NCBI RefSeq assembly: GCF_023053635.1
Contig: NC_086179.1
Location: 1,998,001 to 2,062,000 of the forward strand
Direction of reading: 5' to 3'
Length of the DNA stretch: 64,000 bases
DNA from: Elgaria multicarinata webbii
Lineage: Eukaryota; Chordata; Lepidosauria; Squamata; Anguidae
The notes under the pieces are model-generated. The model worked only from the letters and a program-made list of their open reading frames with translations, did not search any database and was not told the DNA's origin. Below are positions 23,079 to 33,007 of this stretch, piece after piece (the stretch's first letter is position 1; each line of letters starts with the position of its first letter). The position numbers and the translations under genes were made by a program.

Positions 23079-25613
23079 AAGCGGTTGAGGACCGCCCCTT
23101 GGCATGGCCTTCCCCAGCCAGATGCCCTCTCGAGGTGCTAGGCTACAACTTCCAGCATCCCCAGCCAGCGTGCTGGGAAGTGTGATGGCAATTGTAGTCC
23201 AACATCTATGGAGGGCCCTGGCTGGGGAAGGCTGCCCTAGCACTTCCCCATGAAAGCAGGGGTGTGGAGGGACCCCTACGTCGTCTGTTCCCAACTGTTC
23301 ATAGGGGAGCAGGGGCTTAGGGGTGGAAGCCCCTGATGCCATGCAGCCTGCCAGCTTGGCCTGGGGGTGGCCGGGGGTGATCCGGTCCAGACCAAAAGAC
23401 CGTGCCCTGGGCTTTGAAGAAGTGCCCACTGACAGATGCCATGGATTGGAAAAAAAAGTCCAGTGGAGCCCTGGGGAGGAGGCAGGAAGAAAGGGCTCAG
23501 TGGTTGTTTCTTGGTTGGTTGTTAAAGATTTTGTCCTTCCCTGGGACAGTTTCAGCCAAGGCTCACCTGACCTGCCAAGGCCCATCCTGGAACTCTGCAA
23601 AATCAGAACTGTGTACTTCTGAGCAGGTGCAGAGTGAATTTCCCTCGCTGCTGGCTAACCCACAGCCACCCACCTACTGACCCCTGGAGATAGGGCCCAG
23701 AGCATCTATCACCTCCAAGGCGTCTGTTCCAGGAGGGCTTAACCCACAGCACCTGACCCTGTAGAAAGGACGGACTGGCAGGTAGAGAGACAACGCCTTC
23801 CCCATTCTGCTTGCAGGGCGTGCTCCTAACGCGGACATCCTGCAAGAGACCGCCGTGGAGCTGCTCCCCGGTAAAGTCTGCAACAGCAGCAGATGGTATT
23901 TCATTGGCATCAGAGATGACAACATCTGTGCCATATCTGACGAAGCCTACATCGACAACTGCAGGGTGAGCCTGCTGAGGCCCCATCGCGCTTGTCTTCG
24001 CGGTCCTGACATTAGGGGTGTGAGGTGTGTGTGTGTGCTGGGGGGAAGGACCAGTGAGGTTCAGCAGAAGCCCAGGAAGGGGAGCAGGGCCACAGACAGC
24101 TCAGTGTGGACCAGATCCAGATCAGATACGGAGCAACCATCCCTAGGTTGTTGCTCCAGCCTGGAGCTGAAGCAGAAGTCTTAGGGCCAGCCTTTTCCAA
24201 CCTGGTACTCGCTAGCTTGGACGACAGCCCCCATTATGCCAGCTACGAGACTTGATCCAACCCATCTGGAGATCAATGGGACGAGGAAGGCGTGTTCAGA
24301 GGAGGGCAACCAGGATGATCAGGGGTCTGGAAACAAAGCCCTATGAAGAGAGACTGAAAGAACTGGGCATGTTTAGCCTGGAGAAGAGAAGATTAAGGGG
24401 AGACATGAGAGCACTCTTCAAATACTTAAAAGGTTGTCACACAGAGGAGGGCCAGGATCTCTTCTCGATCCTCCCAGAGTGCAGGACACGGAATAATGGG
24501 CTCAAGTTAAAGGAAGCCAGATTCCGGCTGGACATCAGGAAAAACTTCCTGACTGTTAGAGCAGTATGACAATGGAATCAGTTACCCAGGGAGGTTGTGG
24601 GCTCTCCCACACTAGAGGCCTTCAAGAGGCAGCTGGACAACCATCTGCCAGGGATGCTTTAGGGTGGATTCCTGCATTGAGCAGGGGGTTGGACTCGATG
24701 GCCTTGGAGGCCCCTTCCAACTCTGCTATTCCATGATTCTATGAAGGCTGCAGTTGGGTTTGGTGTTCCTAGCTCCATCCCCACTGAAGAACTGCTGGTG
24801 CTTCAAGGGGATCCACCCTATTCTTCAGGTTCTGGAGAAAGTTATCCAACTCCCTTTTAAAGCCATCCAAATGGGTGGCCATCACTACATCTTGTGGTAA
24901 TGAGTTCCACAGTTTAACTCTGCACTGTGTGAAGAAGTCCTTCCTTTTATTTGTCCTGGATCTCGCACCCATCAGCATCTCCCTTGCGGCACCTAAAACG
25001 AAGGATTTTTGAATCGCTCTGAGGCATGTCCATGGATATTGGTGGCCGGGGTGCTGGTGGAAAAACATAATACTCTGAATACATAGAAGGACAGGTCTTG
25101 CACACCCCTAACTCGGAACAACTATGTGTGTCAAGGATATAAGAACATCAGAAGAGCCCTGATGCTGGATCAGACCAAGGGTCCATCTAGTCCAGCATCC
25201 TGTCCACATAGTGGAGAACCAGCTACCCACAAAGAACTCACAAGTAGGACTTGAGCGCAACAGCACCCTCCCACCCATGTTCCCCAGAGACTGGTGTGCA
25301 GAGCCATACTGCTTCTGCTACTGGAGTAGCTATCACCACTTACAGCCACTGATAGCCTTCTCTTCCTGGAGAGGCTATAGACAGCTGGTATGTTTGCTGG
25401 AGTTTCTCTGCCTCCGTTCTGGGGCCATCTAAATTTTGGCCTCCTGGAATGAATCTGAGCTAGCCTGGGCCCAGGAGTGACTGAGCTGGCTTTCCCGGTG
25501 CTATTCATGGCTTTGATGCCTGTTTTGGGGAGCTCTGCCCATAATAGGGCCAGAGTTTGCCCCATTTTCTTGTGAAGACGGAATGGTGTACCTGAACACA
25601 TTTCAAGCAGCAC

Positions 25614-25650
<37 letters not shown>

Positions 25651-26862
25651 GAGAAAGAGAGAGAGAGAGAGAGAGAGAGGTGGTGGTGACAGAGGAAGCG
25701 GAGGGACGCCTTGGGGCAGCCGAGGGCGAAGCCAAGTAGGCTTCAAGGAGAGCGTCAGGCTGTAGAGATAGATAAAGGCAGCCCGTGGCGTTGCTACTTC
25801 ATGCGCTGTCCCAACTCTGAAAACTGGAATGGCTGCTTCAGCTGCCTTCCCCAAGCTGGTGCCCTCCAGATGTGTTAGACTGCGAGCTTTAGCACACCAG
25901 CATTATACTGTGCAATCATTGCGAATTGCGTGCAAAGGACTCCGAAGTTTTCCAGCTTATAATCTGCTTTTATTGTGAAGTACTCCCATGCATCCTGCTT
26001 TAATTGCGCTTCTTAACCAAAAGAAGTGCAATATTTTGCTACTAGTTTTTGAGCGATTCATTTGTTGTTTTCCGAGCGGCCACTGGGGCGCAGGAGCAGG
26101 ATTTGAAGAAAAATTAAACAAATACTTTCATCTGCAAAAGCTTTAAAGATAAAGACATCAAAATTGGCACAGTAATAGATATTAGGGAGAGCTTTAAGCA
26201 TACCAAATTTGAATCGGATTGGGTCATCCATTGATTTTTTATGATTTCTTTACATTTCCCCCCTTAAACTCATTTCCTGGTGTGCAAAGGATCTTGCTGC
26301 CCGGTAGCAACAACAACAACAACGGCGACAGCTTAGCGCTGTAGGGGATAATTCGAGGGAAACAGGTACGTGGGATGAAGCTCTATCCTACATACCTGTT
26401 GGCTGGCTCCCAACACATCTGGAAGGCACAAGCTTGGGGAGGTCTGGTGTAGAACAGTAACAAACGATAATAACCCTTAGGCAACGGTGACTCTTCTTCC
26501 TACTAAATTAACATGAAGTGATGTGATCAGCCACGATTCCGCCCCACAAGGGCCATCCTCACGTGCCCCACGGACTAGGGAAAGGGCTAGCCTGCCCACT
26601 GTGGGCTGGGAGCAAAGGTGGCGAGCAGCCTGGGCTTGCCCTGCCCGTAAATGGACTTCTCACGGTCCGGTGGCACACGACGGGACGGGGGCGTGGGCTC
26701 CACGGAATCGTTTTAGGAGAGACACAGCCAGCCAGCCTGTGGCGTTTGGCCTGGTAGGGCTCATTCACGCAGTCCTCAAGTAGTAAATGTTTACTTATTG
26801 TTTAGATTGGGGAGGGCAACTTGTGGCCCACCATCATGTATATTGATGGTGCTATATAAATA

Positions 26863-26906
<44 letters not shown>

Positions 26907-27796
26907 GTGGCCATCTAGGTGTTTTGGTCCTCCCCCCTCCCTTCCTTAGACCTAGCTAGCATAGCATAGCCAAGGGTGGTGGTGGTGGTAGTGGTGGTGG
27001 TGATGGGAATTGTTGGCCAAAACATCTGGGGAGCTACAAGTTGCCCACCCCCGGGTTAGATTTATACCCTGACCTTCAAGTATAATATAGCAGGCTATAA
27101 ATATTTCCACAGTAAAATATTCAACCCACTCCCACCCCCACCAAGCCCACGAAGCGGTTAAAGGAAACGCCTCCGTGTGCACCTGGCTGCTTAGTCCCGG
27201 GCCCTCAGGTGCTGAAGCGGCAGCGGCAAACGCCTCACCCGGCCTTTCACGCCCGCCTCTCCCTCTTCCTCCCGCTGCAGGGTGACGGGGGCAGCCCCCT
27301 CATGTGCAAGCAGGAGAACTCGCAACGCTTCTGGGTCATTGGCATCAGCAGCTGGGGCAGTGGCTGCGACAGACAGAAGGCGGCAGGGGTCTTCACCTCC
27401 ACCCAGAGCTACTATCACTGGATCCAGAAGATCCTGAAGAACCCACCTCAGTCTGCTCTGCTCCCACCGTTCAAGCCAACGGCCCGGCCCCGGCCCACAA
27501 CCGTACGCATATATCCCACCTACCAGTGGACCACAAGGAAAACAATCCCCTTTCGTACGACTACCACTACCACCACCCCCCTCACGACGGTGCAGACAAC
27601 TCGCCGTTATATTACCAGGACAACGTGGAAGTGGCCAGGAAGCATGCCAGCCTGGTGGTATGCCACGCTTCCTCCTAAATACCCTGACTGGAATTTTCCC
27701 ACTCACAAGATTATTCGAGGTACCAAAAAGTGGGTGAGGCCGGCGTGGCTGCCCCCGCCGTACACTGGGCGGAATTACTGGCCCAACCAGCCCTGA
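10917..27796 (+). CDS. ACR-B: intact acrosin-like pseudoprotease gene (five exons)
   Basis: Five exons (10917-10990, 18822-19022, 22006-22283, 23817-23965, 27281-27796) join in compatible phases into 405 codons with no stop. All donors and acceptors are GT/AG. The product has a signal peptide ([14 protein letters not shown]...), a light-chain Cys pair (TNCNECGN), an activation site R-IIGG, a trypsin-fold domain and a short Thr/Arg/Trp-rich tail. The catalytic His lies in AAHC in the family but reads SAFC here (His to Phe). The active-site Ser motif GDSGGP reads GDGGSP (Ser to Gly). The catalytic Asp is kept in NFDISLIEL, and the S1-pocket Asp is kept in IDNC. Both lost residues differ by two bases from the ancestral codon. 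It should be secreted or acrosomal and without protease activity; a binding or decoy role is inference. It lies between ACR-A and ACR-C on the same strand and is a tandem duplicate. Confidence 0.92.
11290..11570 (-). mobile_element. LINE L2, reverse-transcriptase fragment
   Basis: The - strand reads [20 protein letters not shown], then [20 protein letters not shown], an RT fingers region of the L2 type. It sits in ACR-B intron 1. Confidence 0.85.
11757..12150 (-). mobile_element. L2-type LINE 3' end
   Basis: The - strand reads ...[27 protein letters not shown], then a 3'UTR and the GAACCGCCCA-type end with an AAAT tail (at the left). Confidence 0.75.
12743..13219. mobile_element. Foldback hAT-like element inside CR1 ORF1
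   Basis: 477 bp made of two arms of roughly 230 bp meeting near 12980. The outer ends are TACACAGAGTCGTCGGGGCG and its complement. The flanks ACATAGAG and TCATAGAC match at 6 of 8 positions, as for an aged 8-bp duplication. Confidence 0.75.
14826..15805 (+). mobile_element. LINE L2, 5'-truncated, inserted in CR1
   Basis: An open frame of 238 codons reads [40 protein letters not shown] and [17 protein letters not shown]. The 3'UTR ends GGTGCTATATAAATAAATAA plus (AAT)n. The unbroken frame suggests a fairly young copy. Confidence 0.92.
15981..16493. other. Intronic stretch, nothing recognised
   Basis: Within ACR-B intron 1. No repeat family, exon or RNA could be assigned. Confidence 0.4.
16494..16852 (-). 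mobile_element. CR1-B LINE 3' end
   Basis: It begins ACATCAGAAGTGCCCTGATG and runs through ATGTTCCCCAGCAACTGG to TTTAACTCTGCGCTGTGTG, the CR1-B 3' half reversed. Confidence 0.85.
16880..17640 (-). mobile_element. LINE L2 endonuclease fragment
   Basis: The - strand reads [29 protein letters not shown] and [18 protein letters not shown] is the APE-type endonuclease motif. Confidence 0.85.
17641..17995. other. Intronic stretch with decayed LINE-like sequence
   Basis: The piece at 17690-17860 (TTATGGAACTCACTGCCA) resembles LINE 3' coding sequence but is too eroded to name. Confidence 0.3.
17996..18635. mobile_element. hAT-like element rich in GGATCCGAA and CAGGTAAG motifs
   Basis: The ends are CAGGGGTGTGC and GTATAGCCCTA, with a perfect 8-bp duplication GTTCCTAG (17988-17995, 18636-18643). 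The outer thirds carry GATCCGAA motifs in both orientations. The core carries four CAGGTAAG words interleaved with the complement CTTACCTG. Confidence 0.85.
18822..19022 (+). CDS. ACR-B exon 2 (activation site, mutated catalytic His region)
   Basis: 201 bp, the same length as exon 2 of ACR-C. It encodes [20 protein letters not shown], then PWAVSLQ, then [18 protein letters not shown]. The position equivalent to chymotrypsin His57 is TTC (Phe). Acceptor TTACATTAG; donor GTGAGT. Confidence 0.92.
19088..19124 (+). repeat. (TGTC)n microsatellite
   Basis: About nine tetranucleotide units, 65 bases into ACR-B intron 2. Confidence 0.95.
19255..19345 (+). mobile_element. LINE L2 fragment
   Basis: The + strand reads [20 protein letters not shown], a common L2 ORF2 block. 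Confidence 0.7.
19346..20029. other. GC-rich intronic stretch, unassigned
   Basis: Overlapping open frames on both strands reflect high GC. Ends resembling hAT (CAGTGGGG near 19365) were seen, but no clear partner was found. Confidence 0.3.
20030..20174 (+). mobile_element. 5S-rRNA-derived SINE
   Basis: GAAGCTAAGCAGGTCTGGGC and AAGGGAGACCACCTGGGAA match the internal promoter half of 5S rRNA. The tail GGGATATAAATGAAATAAAT is of the Sauria SINE type. Confidence 0.85.
20387..20530. mobile_element. Palindromic MITE (144 bp)
   Basis: Two arms of about 70 bp (TTTAAAGCAGCCTTCCTCAA...) meet at AGCT near 20458 with very few mismatches. Single arms of the same family occur near 23150, 25840, 57860 and 63890. 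Confidence 0.85.
20999..21841. mobile_element. hAT-like nonautonomous element, copy 2
   Basis: The ends are CAGGGCCGGT and CACCGGCCCTG. It has a perfect 8-bp duplication AGGACGAC (20991-20998, 21842-21849). It shares terminal blocks with the copy at 8465. Confidence 0.9.
22006..22283 (+). CDS. ACR-B exon 3 (catalytic Asp region)
   Basis: 278 bp. It encodes [15 protein letters not shown], then [28 protein letters not shown] and CGWGIKE. The Asp equivalent to Asp102 is retained. Acceptor TTTCCCCAG; donor GTATGC. It is 12 bp longer than the ACR-C counterpart. Confidence 0.92.
22380..22950. repeat. Inverted repeat enclosing an internally inverted CR1 piece
   Basis: GGTGTCAATCC at 22485 and its flank (TTCACAAATAG, poly-A, TTCTTGTTAAAAAGG) recur in complement at 22815-22905. 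Between them CR1 sequence appears first forward (about 22575-22615) and then reversed (22617-22770). Confidence 0.7.
22980..23074 (+). mobile_element. LINE 3' tail plus (AAT)n
   Basis: GTGAACCGCCCAGGGAGCTT, then TTGGGCGGTATAAAAAAGC and about 14 AAT units. Confidence 0.75.
23817..23965 (+). CDS. ACR-B exon 4 (S1 pocket region)
   Basis: 149 bp. It encodes [16 protein letters not shown], then [17 protein letters not shown]. The NSS sequon matches the conserved glycosylation site of acrosin, and Asp of IDNC is the S1-pocket Asp189. The usual CAG before the pocket reads CAI. Acceptor CTTGCAG; donor GTGAGC; ends in phase 0. Confidence 0.92.
24290..24743 (+). mobile_element. CR1 LINE, 3' end
   Basis: It reads [20 protein letters not shown] through [12 protein letters not shown] and ends in ATTCCATGATTCTATG. 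It lies in ACR-B intron 4. Confidence 0.92.
24830..24990 (-). mobile_element. CR1-B LINE fragment
   Basis: Reversed CR1-B coding end: the - strand reads [19 protein letters not shown] and [16 protein letters not shown]. Confidence 0.85.
25140..25440 (-). mobile_element. CR1-B LINE 3' end
   Basis: It begins AGAACATCAGAAGAGCCCTG and contains CCCATGTTCCCCAGAGACTG. It is more eroded towards the right. Confidence 0.75.
25616..25679 (+). repeat. (GT)n(GA)n compound microsatellite
   Basis: About 15 GT units followed by GA-rich units. Confidence 0.95.
25838..26441. mobile_element. Longer member of the palindromic MITE family (hAT-like)
   Basis: The outer arms CCCTCCAGATGTGTTAGACT and AACACATCTGGAAGGCAC match the 144-bp palindrome at 20387. 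Between them lie about 480 bp of AT-rich non-palindromic sequence. This may be a longer form or a MITE with an insertion. Confidence 0.55.
26442..26825. other. Intronic stretch, nothing recognised
   Basis: Within ACR-B intron 4; no assignable repeat or exon. Confidence 0.4.
26826..26906 (+). mobile_element. L2 3' tail and (AAT)n
   Basis: CACCATCATGTATATTGATG, GTGCTATATAAATAAATAAT and AAT units, the same end as the L2 copy at 15700-15805. Confidence 0.8.
27281..27796 (+). CDS. ACR-B exon 5 (GDGGSP in place of GDSGGP, short tail)
   Basis: It opens [20 protein letters not shown], then SSWGSGC and [15 protein letters not shown]. The nucleophile Ser is Gly, and a Ser appears two residues later. 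The tail of roughly 110 residues is rich in Thr, Arg, Trp and Pro ([28 protein letters not shown]) and has no tandem DNA repeat, unlike the tails of ACR-A and ACR-C. Confidence 0.93.
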   Translation, partial: GDGGSPLMCKQENSQRFWVIGISSWGSGCDRQKAAGVFTSTQSYYHWIQKILKNPPQSALLPPFKPTARPRPTTVRIYPTYQWTTRKTIPFRTTTTTTTPLTTVQTTRRYITRTTWKWPGSMPAWWYATLPPKYPDWNFPTHKIIRGTKKWVRPAWLPPPYTGRNYWPNQP

Positions 27797-28378
27797 AGAA
27801 GGCCAGGGGGTCCACTGCAGCCACAGCCCGGATGAAGTGCCCAGGACCACCTCAGCAGTCTTCTGCTGCCCCCCACCCGTCCCCACAGCCTGAGCCCTCC
27901 CTGTCATTTGCACTCAGTCATGTTTGTTAGGTTTCTTCAGTGTCCATTTTTTAAAATACCCTAATTTACAAGAGCTCAGGCGCCCCACGTGAAAACCACA
28001 AGCCCTGCCCCAGTCTCCACCCCGATTCCCAGACAAATGACTTTTGAAGTGGCTGAGGATAGGACCCACCAGGTTCTGAGCCAGACCCTGTGCACGACTG
28101 CTCTGTAGCACCCCCCACCCCAAACGGCTCACAACCCAACTCCAGGGCAGAGGGGGGTCTCGGACAGCCGCACTGCAGCAGCCCCGGTATCTTTCCCCAG
28201 TTTTTTTGGGGTCTGGGAATGGCTGAGGACTCTCTGAGCTCACATGGTCCCAATGTCAGAGCCAAGGAAACTGATTCCAGCCTGATGAAGAGAAGATCCC
28301 CAAAGCACAGTCTGGATGGGCAGAAGTCTTGGACCCCTGGATATTCCGGCAGCGTTTTGCCTGTAAAAGCATACTGGG

Positions 28379-28384
28379 AATAAA
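28379..28384 (+). promoter_or_regulatory. Polyadenylation signal of ACR-B
   Basis: AATAAA lies about 580 bases after the ACR-B stop, just before an LTR-like block that starts near 28440. Confidence 0.55.
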
Positions 28385-28439
28385 GGGTTGCCTTCCACAG
28401 AGCGCGTCCTACTCATTCCACCTCTGTGGTGCGTCGATG

Positions 28440-28905
28440 GTGTTGCCCAAAAACTGGGGTCGTTCTCCCAGGAGGACGCACCAATTGTCCCACTAAGAGG
28501 CACAGAAACTTCAGACCAGTCCAACGCTGTTTTATTCTAATATGGTACATTCAGCTGAACGGGTGACTCTCTCTTAGCTCGTGCCGAAGAGAGCCACACC
28601 TAGAGCTTACGAGCTCCTCCATTATATAGGCAAACGGACAAAGAGATTCTTAACTGACATCTCTAACTACGTGATGCTCCATCTTGAGTGAAGCCAGATG
28701 CCTTGGCTGGAGTCGGTTTGAGCTAGGTGCACTGACTAATTGGATTGATTAACTTGTATGACATGGTCTTTGATAAGGCAGCACTGGAATGTCTGCTCAT
28801 TAGCAACTCTACATACTGTACCAGGCTTCATAGCATTCCTTTGGTACAGATAAGCACATCTTAATATGAACCTAGGCAGAAAAACTTCACTGACTCGGTC
28901 AACAT
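28440..28905 (-). mobile_element. LTR-like fossil block
   Basis: The ends TGTTG and CAACA are complementary, as in LTRs. On the - strand a TATATAA lies near 28625 and AATAAAA near 28533. No target duplication or internal region was established, so the class is tentative. Confidence 0.4.
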
Positions 28906-29397
28906 ACCCAAAAGGCAATGCAGTTTAAGCAAAGATGGACCCACTTTGGCTATCAATGGGAACCGGCCCACCGGTACGTCGAACGGGGGAACGTTCGCTC
29001 TGATGGTCAACAGCTCGCTCGGGGGGTCTCAGGCCGACGAGGGTCTTTCTCGCCAACACCTCCTGCTCAGGGGACCTTTACTGAGCTGAGGCCCTTCCAC
29101 GCTGTTGGTGCCAGGCCTCGTGGCAGGCCTGAATCAGCAGGAGTGTGGAAAGCGCAGAACAGGCAGAAAACAGGTGGGAGAAGGCGGAGGGGGGATTCTG
29201 AGAGATATTCCCCTAGTGTGCAGTCCTTTGCTGTAAATCACATTTCGTCTTTGATTTCTGAATACCTTGCCAGTTATGGATACTGTCAGATCCAAAGTTT
29301 TCAAAAATACCAGCCACAATCCAACACCGGATTTCATCACGCAGAAATCTCACAGTGTCTCAGCCCAGCGCCAAGTCAGCCTTAAGATTTGCAAACT
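28906..29397. other. Intergenic stretch, unassigned
   Basis: GC-rich to 29180, then AT-rich. No protein family or repeat recognised. Confidence 0.35.
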
Positions 29398-29640
29398 ATT
29401 TTATTTATTTATTTATTATTTATTTATTTATTACACTTCTAAACCGCCCAATAGCCAGCGCTCTCTGGGCGGTTCACAAAAATTAAAATCATTCAAAGTA
29501 TAAAACAACAGTATAAAACCATACTATAAAATACAATATAAAAGCTCAACCAGATAAAAACAGCAGCAATGCAAAATTACAAATTTAAAACACCGAGTTA
29601 AAATTTATTTATAGACTGTTAAAATGCTTGGAGAATAAAT
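29398..29640 (-). mobile_element. L2-type LINE 3' end
   Basis: An AAAT tail at the left, then AACCGCCCAATAGCCAGCGC and the 3'UTR in reverse. It is nearly the complement of the 3'UTR at 60840-61000. Confidence 0.8.
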
Positions 29641-29728
29641 ATTTAACACTTGAAATGTAACTGTTTGGAATGTCAATATATATATATTTGGATTTTGTGG
29701 AAAGCGACACGTGCATTTCTCAAATAAG

Positions 29729-29818
29729 GCTGCATTCCTATACACACTTACTTGGGAGAATGTCCCACTGAGGTCATTGGAACTTACCTCTGAGTAAAAT
29801 ACGCAGAGGATTGCCCTC
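29729..29818. mobile_element. Small semi-palindromic MITE
   Basis: It runs GCATTCCTATACACACTTAC to CTCTGAGTAAAATACG, AGAGGATTGC. Eroded relatives lie near 31280-31336, 43845-43900 and 45050. Confidence 0.5.
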
Positions 29819-30103
29819 TAAATCAATAAAGGTGTGAAAAATGAATACCTGCCTTGTGTGGGCCATTCGGCGTCCCCACCAGGGCCAGTGTCCGGCGCAG
29901 GCATGCCTGGGCTCTGGCTGAGGGCCCACCCCAGGAGGGCCCCACTGGCAAGAACCCCCTGGAGCTGCTCCTTCTCCTCACTCTTGCAACCTGCTTGCTC
30001 ACTGCTTCTGCACTGGCCCAGAAGACGGTGGTGGTGAGATGGAGCAGCAGGAGACGCCACAGGCTCCTGGCTCCCTGAATGTCAAGCAAGGAAGTGGGAG
30101 CTA

Positions 30104-30136
30104 TGAGGAGGAGGAGGAGGAGGAGGAGGAGGAGGA
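30104..30136 (+). repeat. (GGA)n microsatellite
   Basis: About eleven GGA units. Confidence 0.9.
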
Positions 30137-31865
30137 GCAGCAGGACTCTCTGAGGGGGGACCTTGAGGGTCCTTTGTTCAAGGGCCCTCCAAAACCTGGA
30201 GCTGGCACACTGGTCACCATAAACTAGGCCAAGAAGAAACCGGTTGTCTTTTTCTTACGCTCTGCCTACGCTTCTCTTTAGTGACACCCATTTCTTTATG
30301 TTTTGCTTCTTTCCCCCTCTTTACTAAGAGTAAAGGGATTTTGTAAGTCTTTACTCTTTGGCTCCTCCTTCTTGTTTGCCTTCTCAATGGCTGGGTGGCT
30401 TAAAATGCTCCTTGGGTTATGGGTGGTTTGTTAAGCACTCCAACAGGCCACACTTGCTGGATTCGCACGGCATGACAACCCACAAGGGTTCAGGGGTATG
30501 GAAAAGTCACCGCCCACCATTGATGATGTGAATGTGATCATTGGTCTCATCGATCATGCAAACCCACCCAAACTTGGCCTTGGTCACATGTCTGATTTCA
30601 CAGTACACAATTAAGACAATCCTGTTCTACATAACATTTTAATGTTAAAATCACTGGAATAACTAACTTCACTCCTACTTTTGTAGCTTTTGCTATGCTC
30701 TCTGTGATACAGTCTCCCCTTTCCTCAAATATCTTTTCTGACTGCAAATCCTTCACTGGGTGACCATAGTCTCACCTTTCCTAACATTTAACACTCTTTC
30801 CCCTATCACCTTTCTTGTATCCATACTCACAGATTCAGGATATTGCTACCGCTGAACAAATGAAGCAGTTGTCAAGTGCAGAAAAATCTAGCATTGAGAA
30901 ATAACATAAAATACTATGTTCCTGCCACCATTACCCATGGAACAAAATGGACTAAAGGCTTGTTGCTGTCACCTCTCACTAGCACCACTTCACTTCTGAT
31001 TTATCAGTGAGATAAACCAGTGTTATCAGTGTTTCAACTTCTGGTTTATTAGTGAGAAACTAATCTAAAAATGTGTCATTATGTCTCTGGTTCATTAGAC
31101 ATGTAAACAAGACCATGGTCAATAACAATACAAAGAAAGGCCAGAAAAGATGCCCATTATCACAATGCTAGACAAGGATCTTTCCCTCCTTTTATCCAAA
31201 TATCTCCTGAGTTTACTCTGCCTCAGTGTGCAGAGAACAGAAATCCCAATCAAGGTCCCAAAGAAACCCAGAAACGATTCCCACTGATTTCAATAAAGCT
31301 TACTTCCAGATAAATGAATACAGGATTGCAGCCTCTTCACATCTGTTCACCTTACAGTAACAAGCCCCTCCTGTCAAGAACAACCTTGCACTCACAGAAC
31401 CCGGCCTCGTGGCTCATTCAACCAGCAGGTGCTCTCCAGAAAGATGCTTTCAGAGCCTAGGAGGTCCAGACACACTCAAGGAATCCAGGCCCCTTGCCTG
31501 TTCCTTCTGGCCTCAGCCTTTCGGTCTGGGCCCCTGTGGACCTCGTCTGCTCCTTTTAACACCGCCATGGGGCCCCTTTTGAGTTTTGCCCAGAGACTGA
31601 TGGGAGGCCAGGACAGAAGGGTTGTCTGTGCCTCTGAGGCACATCAGCTCAGAGGCAGGCAGGTGGGTATGTTCTGCACCGGCTGAACTTTTGAAACGCC
31701 TTTCCAGGACACTCTGTACACTACACACTCCAGGCTGGTGTATTACACCTGCAGAAGAACAAAGTGGTCATTATTTATTATTATAAAGGCTTCTAAGCTG
31801 CCTTTCAAAATATAACTTTTCCCCAAAGTGAGCTACAAATATGATAAAATCACTTTCAAACAAGC
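30137..31865. other. Intergenic region between ACR-B and ACR-C
   Basis: 1.7 kb with no recognised exon, RNA or well-kept repeat, apart from an eroded small MITE near 31280-31336. It is the longest repeat-poor stretch between the two paralogues. Confidence 0.45.
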
Positions 31866-32080
31866 ATCAACACTTCCTGACTGTTAGAGCAGTACGACAA
31901 TGGAATCAGTTCCCTAGAGAGGTGGTGGGCTCTCCCACACTTAGAGGCCTTCAAGAGGCAGCTGGACAACCATCAGTCAGGGATGCTTTAGGGTGGATTT
32001 CTGTATTGAGCAGGGGGTTGGACTAGATGGCTTTGGAGGCCCCTTCCAACTCTGCTATTCTATGTTTCTATGATAAATAA
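31866..32080 (+). mobile_element. CR1 LINE 3' end
   Basis: It runs from CTTCCTGACTGTTAGAGCAG to the octamer tail. Confidence 0.92.
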
Positions 32081-32205
32081 TAAAAGAGAGAAAGCTACAT
32101 ATATCATTTCACGCCTCATTGTAAGTTTTGAAAGGGTTAGATGCAACCATGGAAAGCCACAGCCAATGGCAAGAGCAAGACACATTGCCTGGCCTCCTTT
32201 AACTA

Positions 32206-32632
32206 AGGATGATCAGGGGTCTGGAAACAAAGCCCTATGAAGAGAGACTGAAAGAACTGGGCATGTTTAGCCTGGAGAAGAGAAGGCTGAGGGGAGACAT
32301 GAGAGCACTCTTCAAATACTTAAAAGGTTGTCACACAGAGGAGGGCCAGGATCTCTTCTTGATCCTCCCAGAGTGCAGGACACGGAATAATGGGCTCAAG
32401 TTAAAGGAAGCCAGATTCCAGCTGGACATCAGGAAAAACTTCCTGTTAGAGCAGTACGACAATGGAACCAGTTACCTAGGGAGGTTGTGGGCTCTCCCAC
32501 CCTACAGGCCTTCAAGAGGCAGCTGGACAACCATCTGTCAGGGATGTGTTAGGGTGGATTCCTGCACTGAGCAGGGGGTTGGACTCGATGGCCTTGTAGG
32601 CCCCTTCCAACTCTGCTATGCTATGATTCTAT
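32206..32632 (+). mobile_element. CR1 LINE, 5'-truncated
   Basis: It reads [20 protein letters not shown] to the octamer tail. It carries a short deletion near 32445 relative to the other copies. Confidence 0.92.
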
Positions 32633-33007
32633 GAAAAGCAGACTCAAAGAAGGTGTGGGTTGGGGAGGACTCAGCCTACTTTTCTAGGGAGAGGATTCCA
32701 TACCTATGGGAGCCAATGCTGGTTGAGTTCTGAAGAGGGAGATTGGACTATACCACTTCGCATTGCAGGAGGGGGGTTTACTTTCCCCCCAATGCTCCCC
32801 CCCCCCCCGGCAACGTAGAAAGTTAACACAATACAAAATGAGCTGGGCTCGAACCTCTCTCCCTGATGCACCATTTTTACATGCAAGGGGTTATTTCTTG
32901 AATACGGGGAGCATTCAGAACTGGTGCTCTTACCTGCAGTCTACAATGGAATAGCCACACTTCTGGCTCAGGGTTCTTCATTCTGAGGTATGCGTAGACA
33001 AAGTCCA
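32633..33007. other. Intergenic spacer, nothing recognised
   Basis: Contains a C-run near 32800; no feature assigned. Confidence 0.4.

Noticed and set aside
18822-27796. Reading ACR-B as a simple pseudogene
   Set aside because: No stop or frameshift in 405 codons, all splice sites present and all exon phases compatible. The active-site changes are substitutions, not decay.
32206-32632. Repeated proteins reading [18 protein letters not shown] as host genes
   Set aside because: They are the ORF2 C-terminus of CR1 LINEs, present in about 17 pieces and ending in the CR1 octamer tail.
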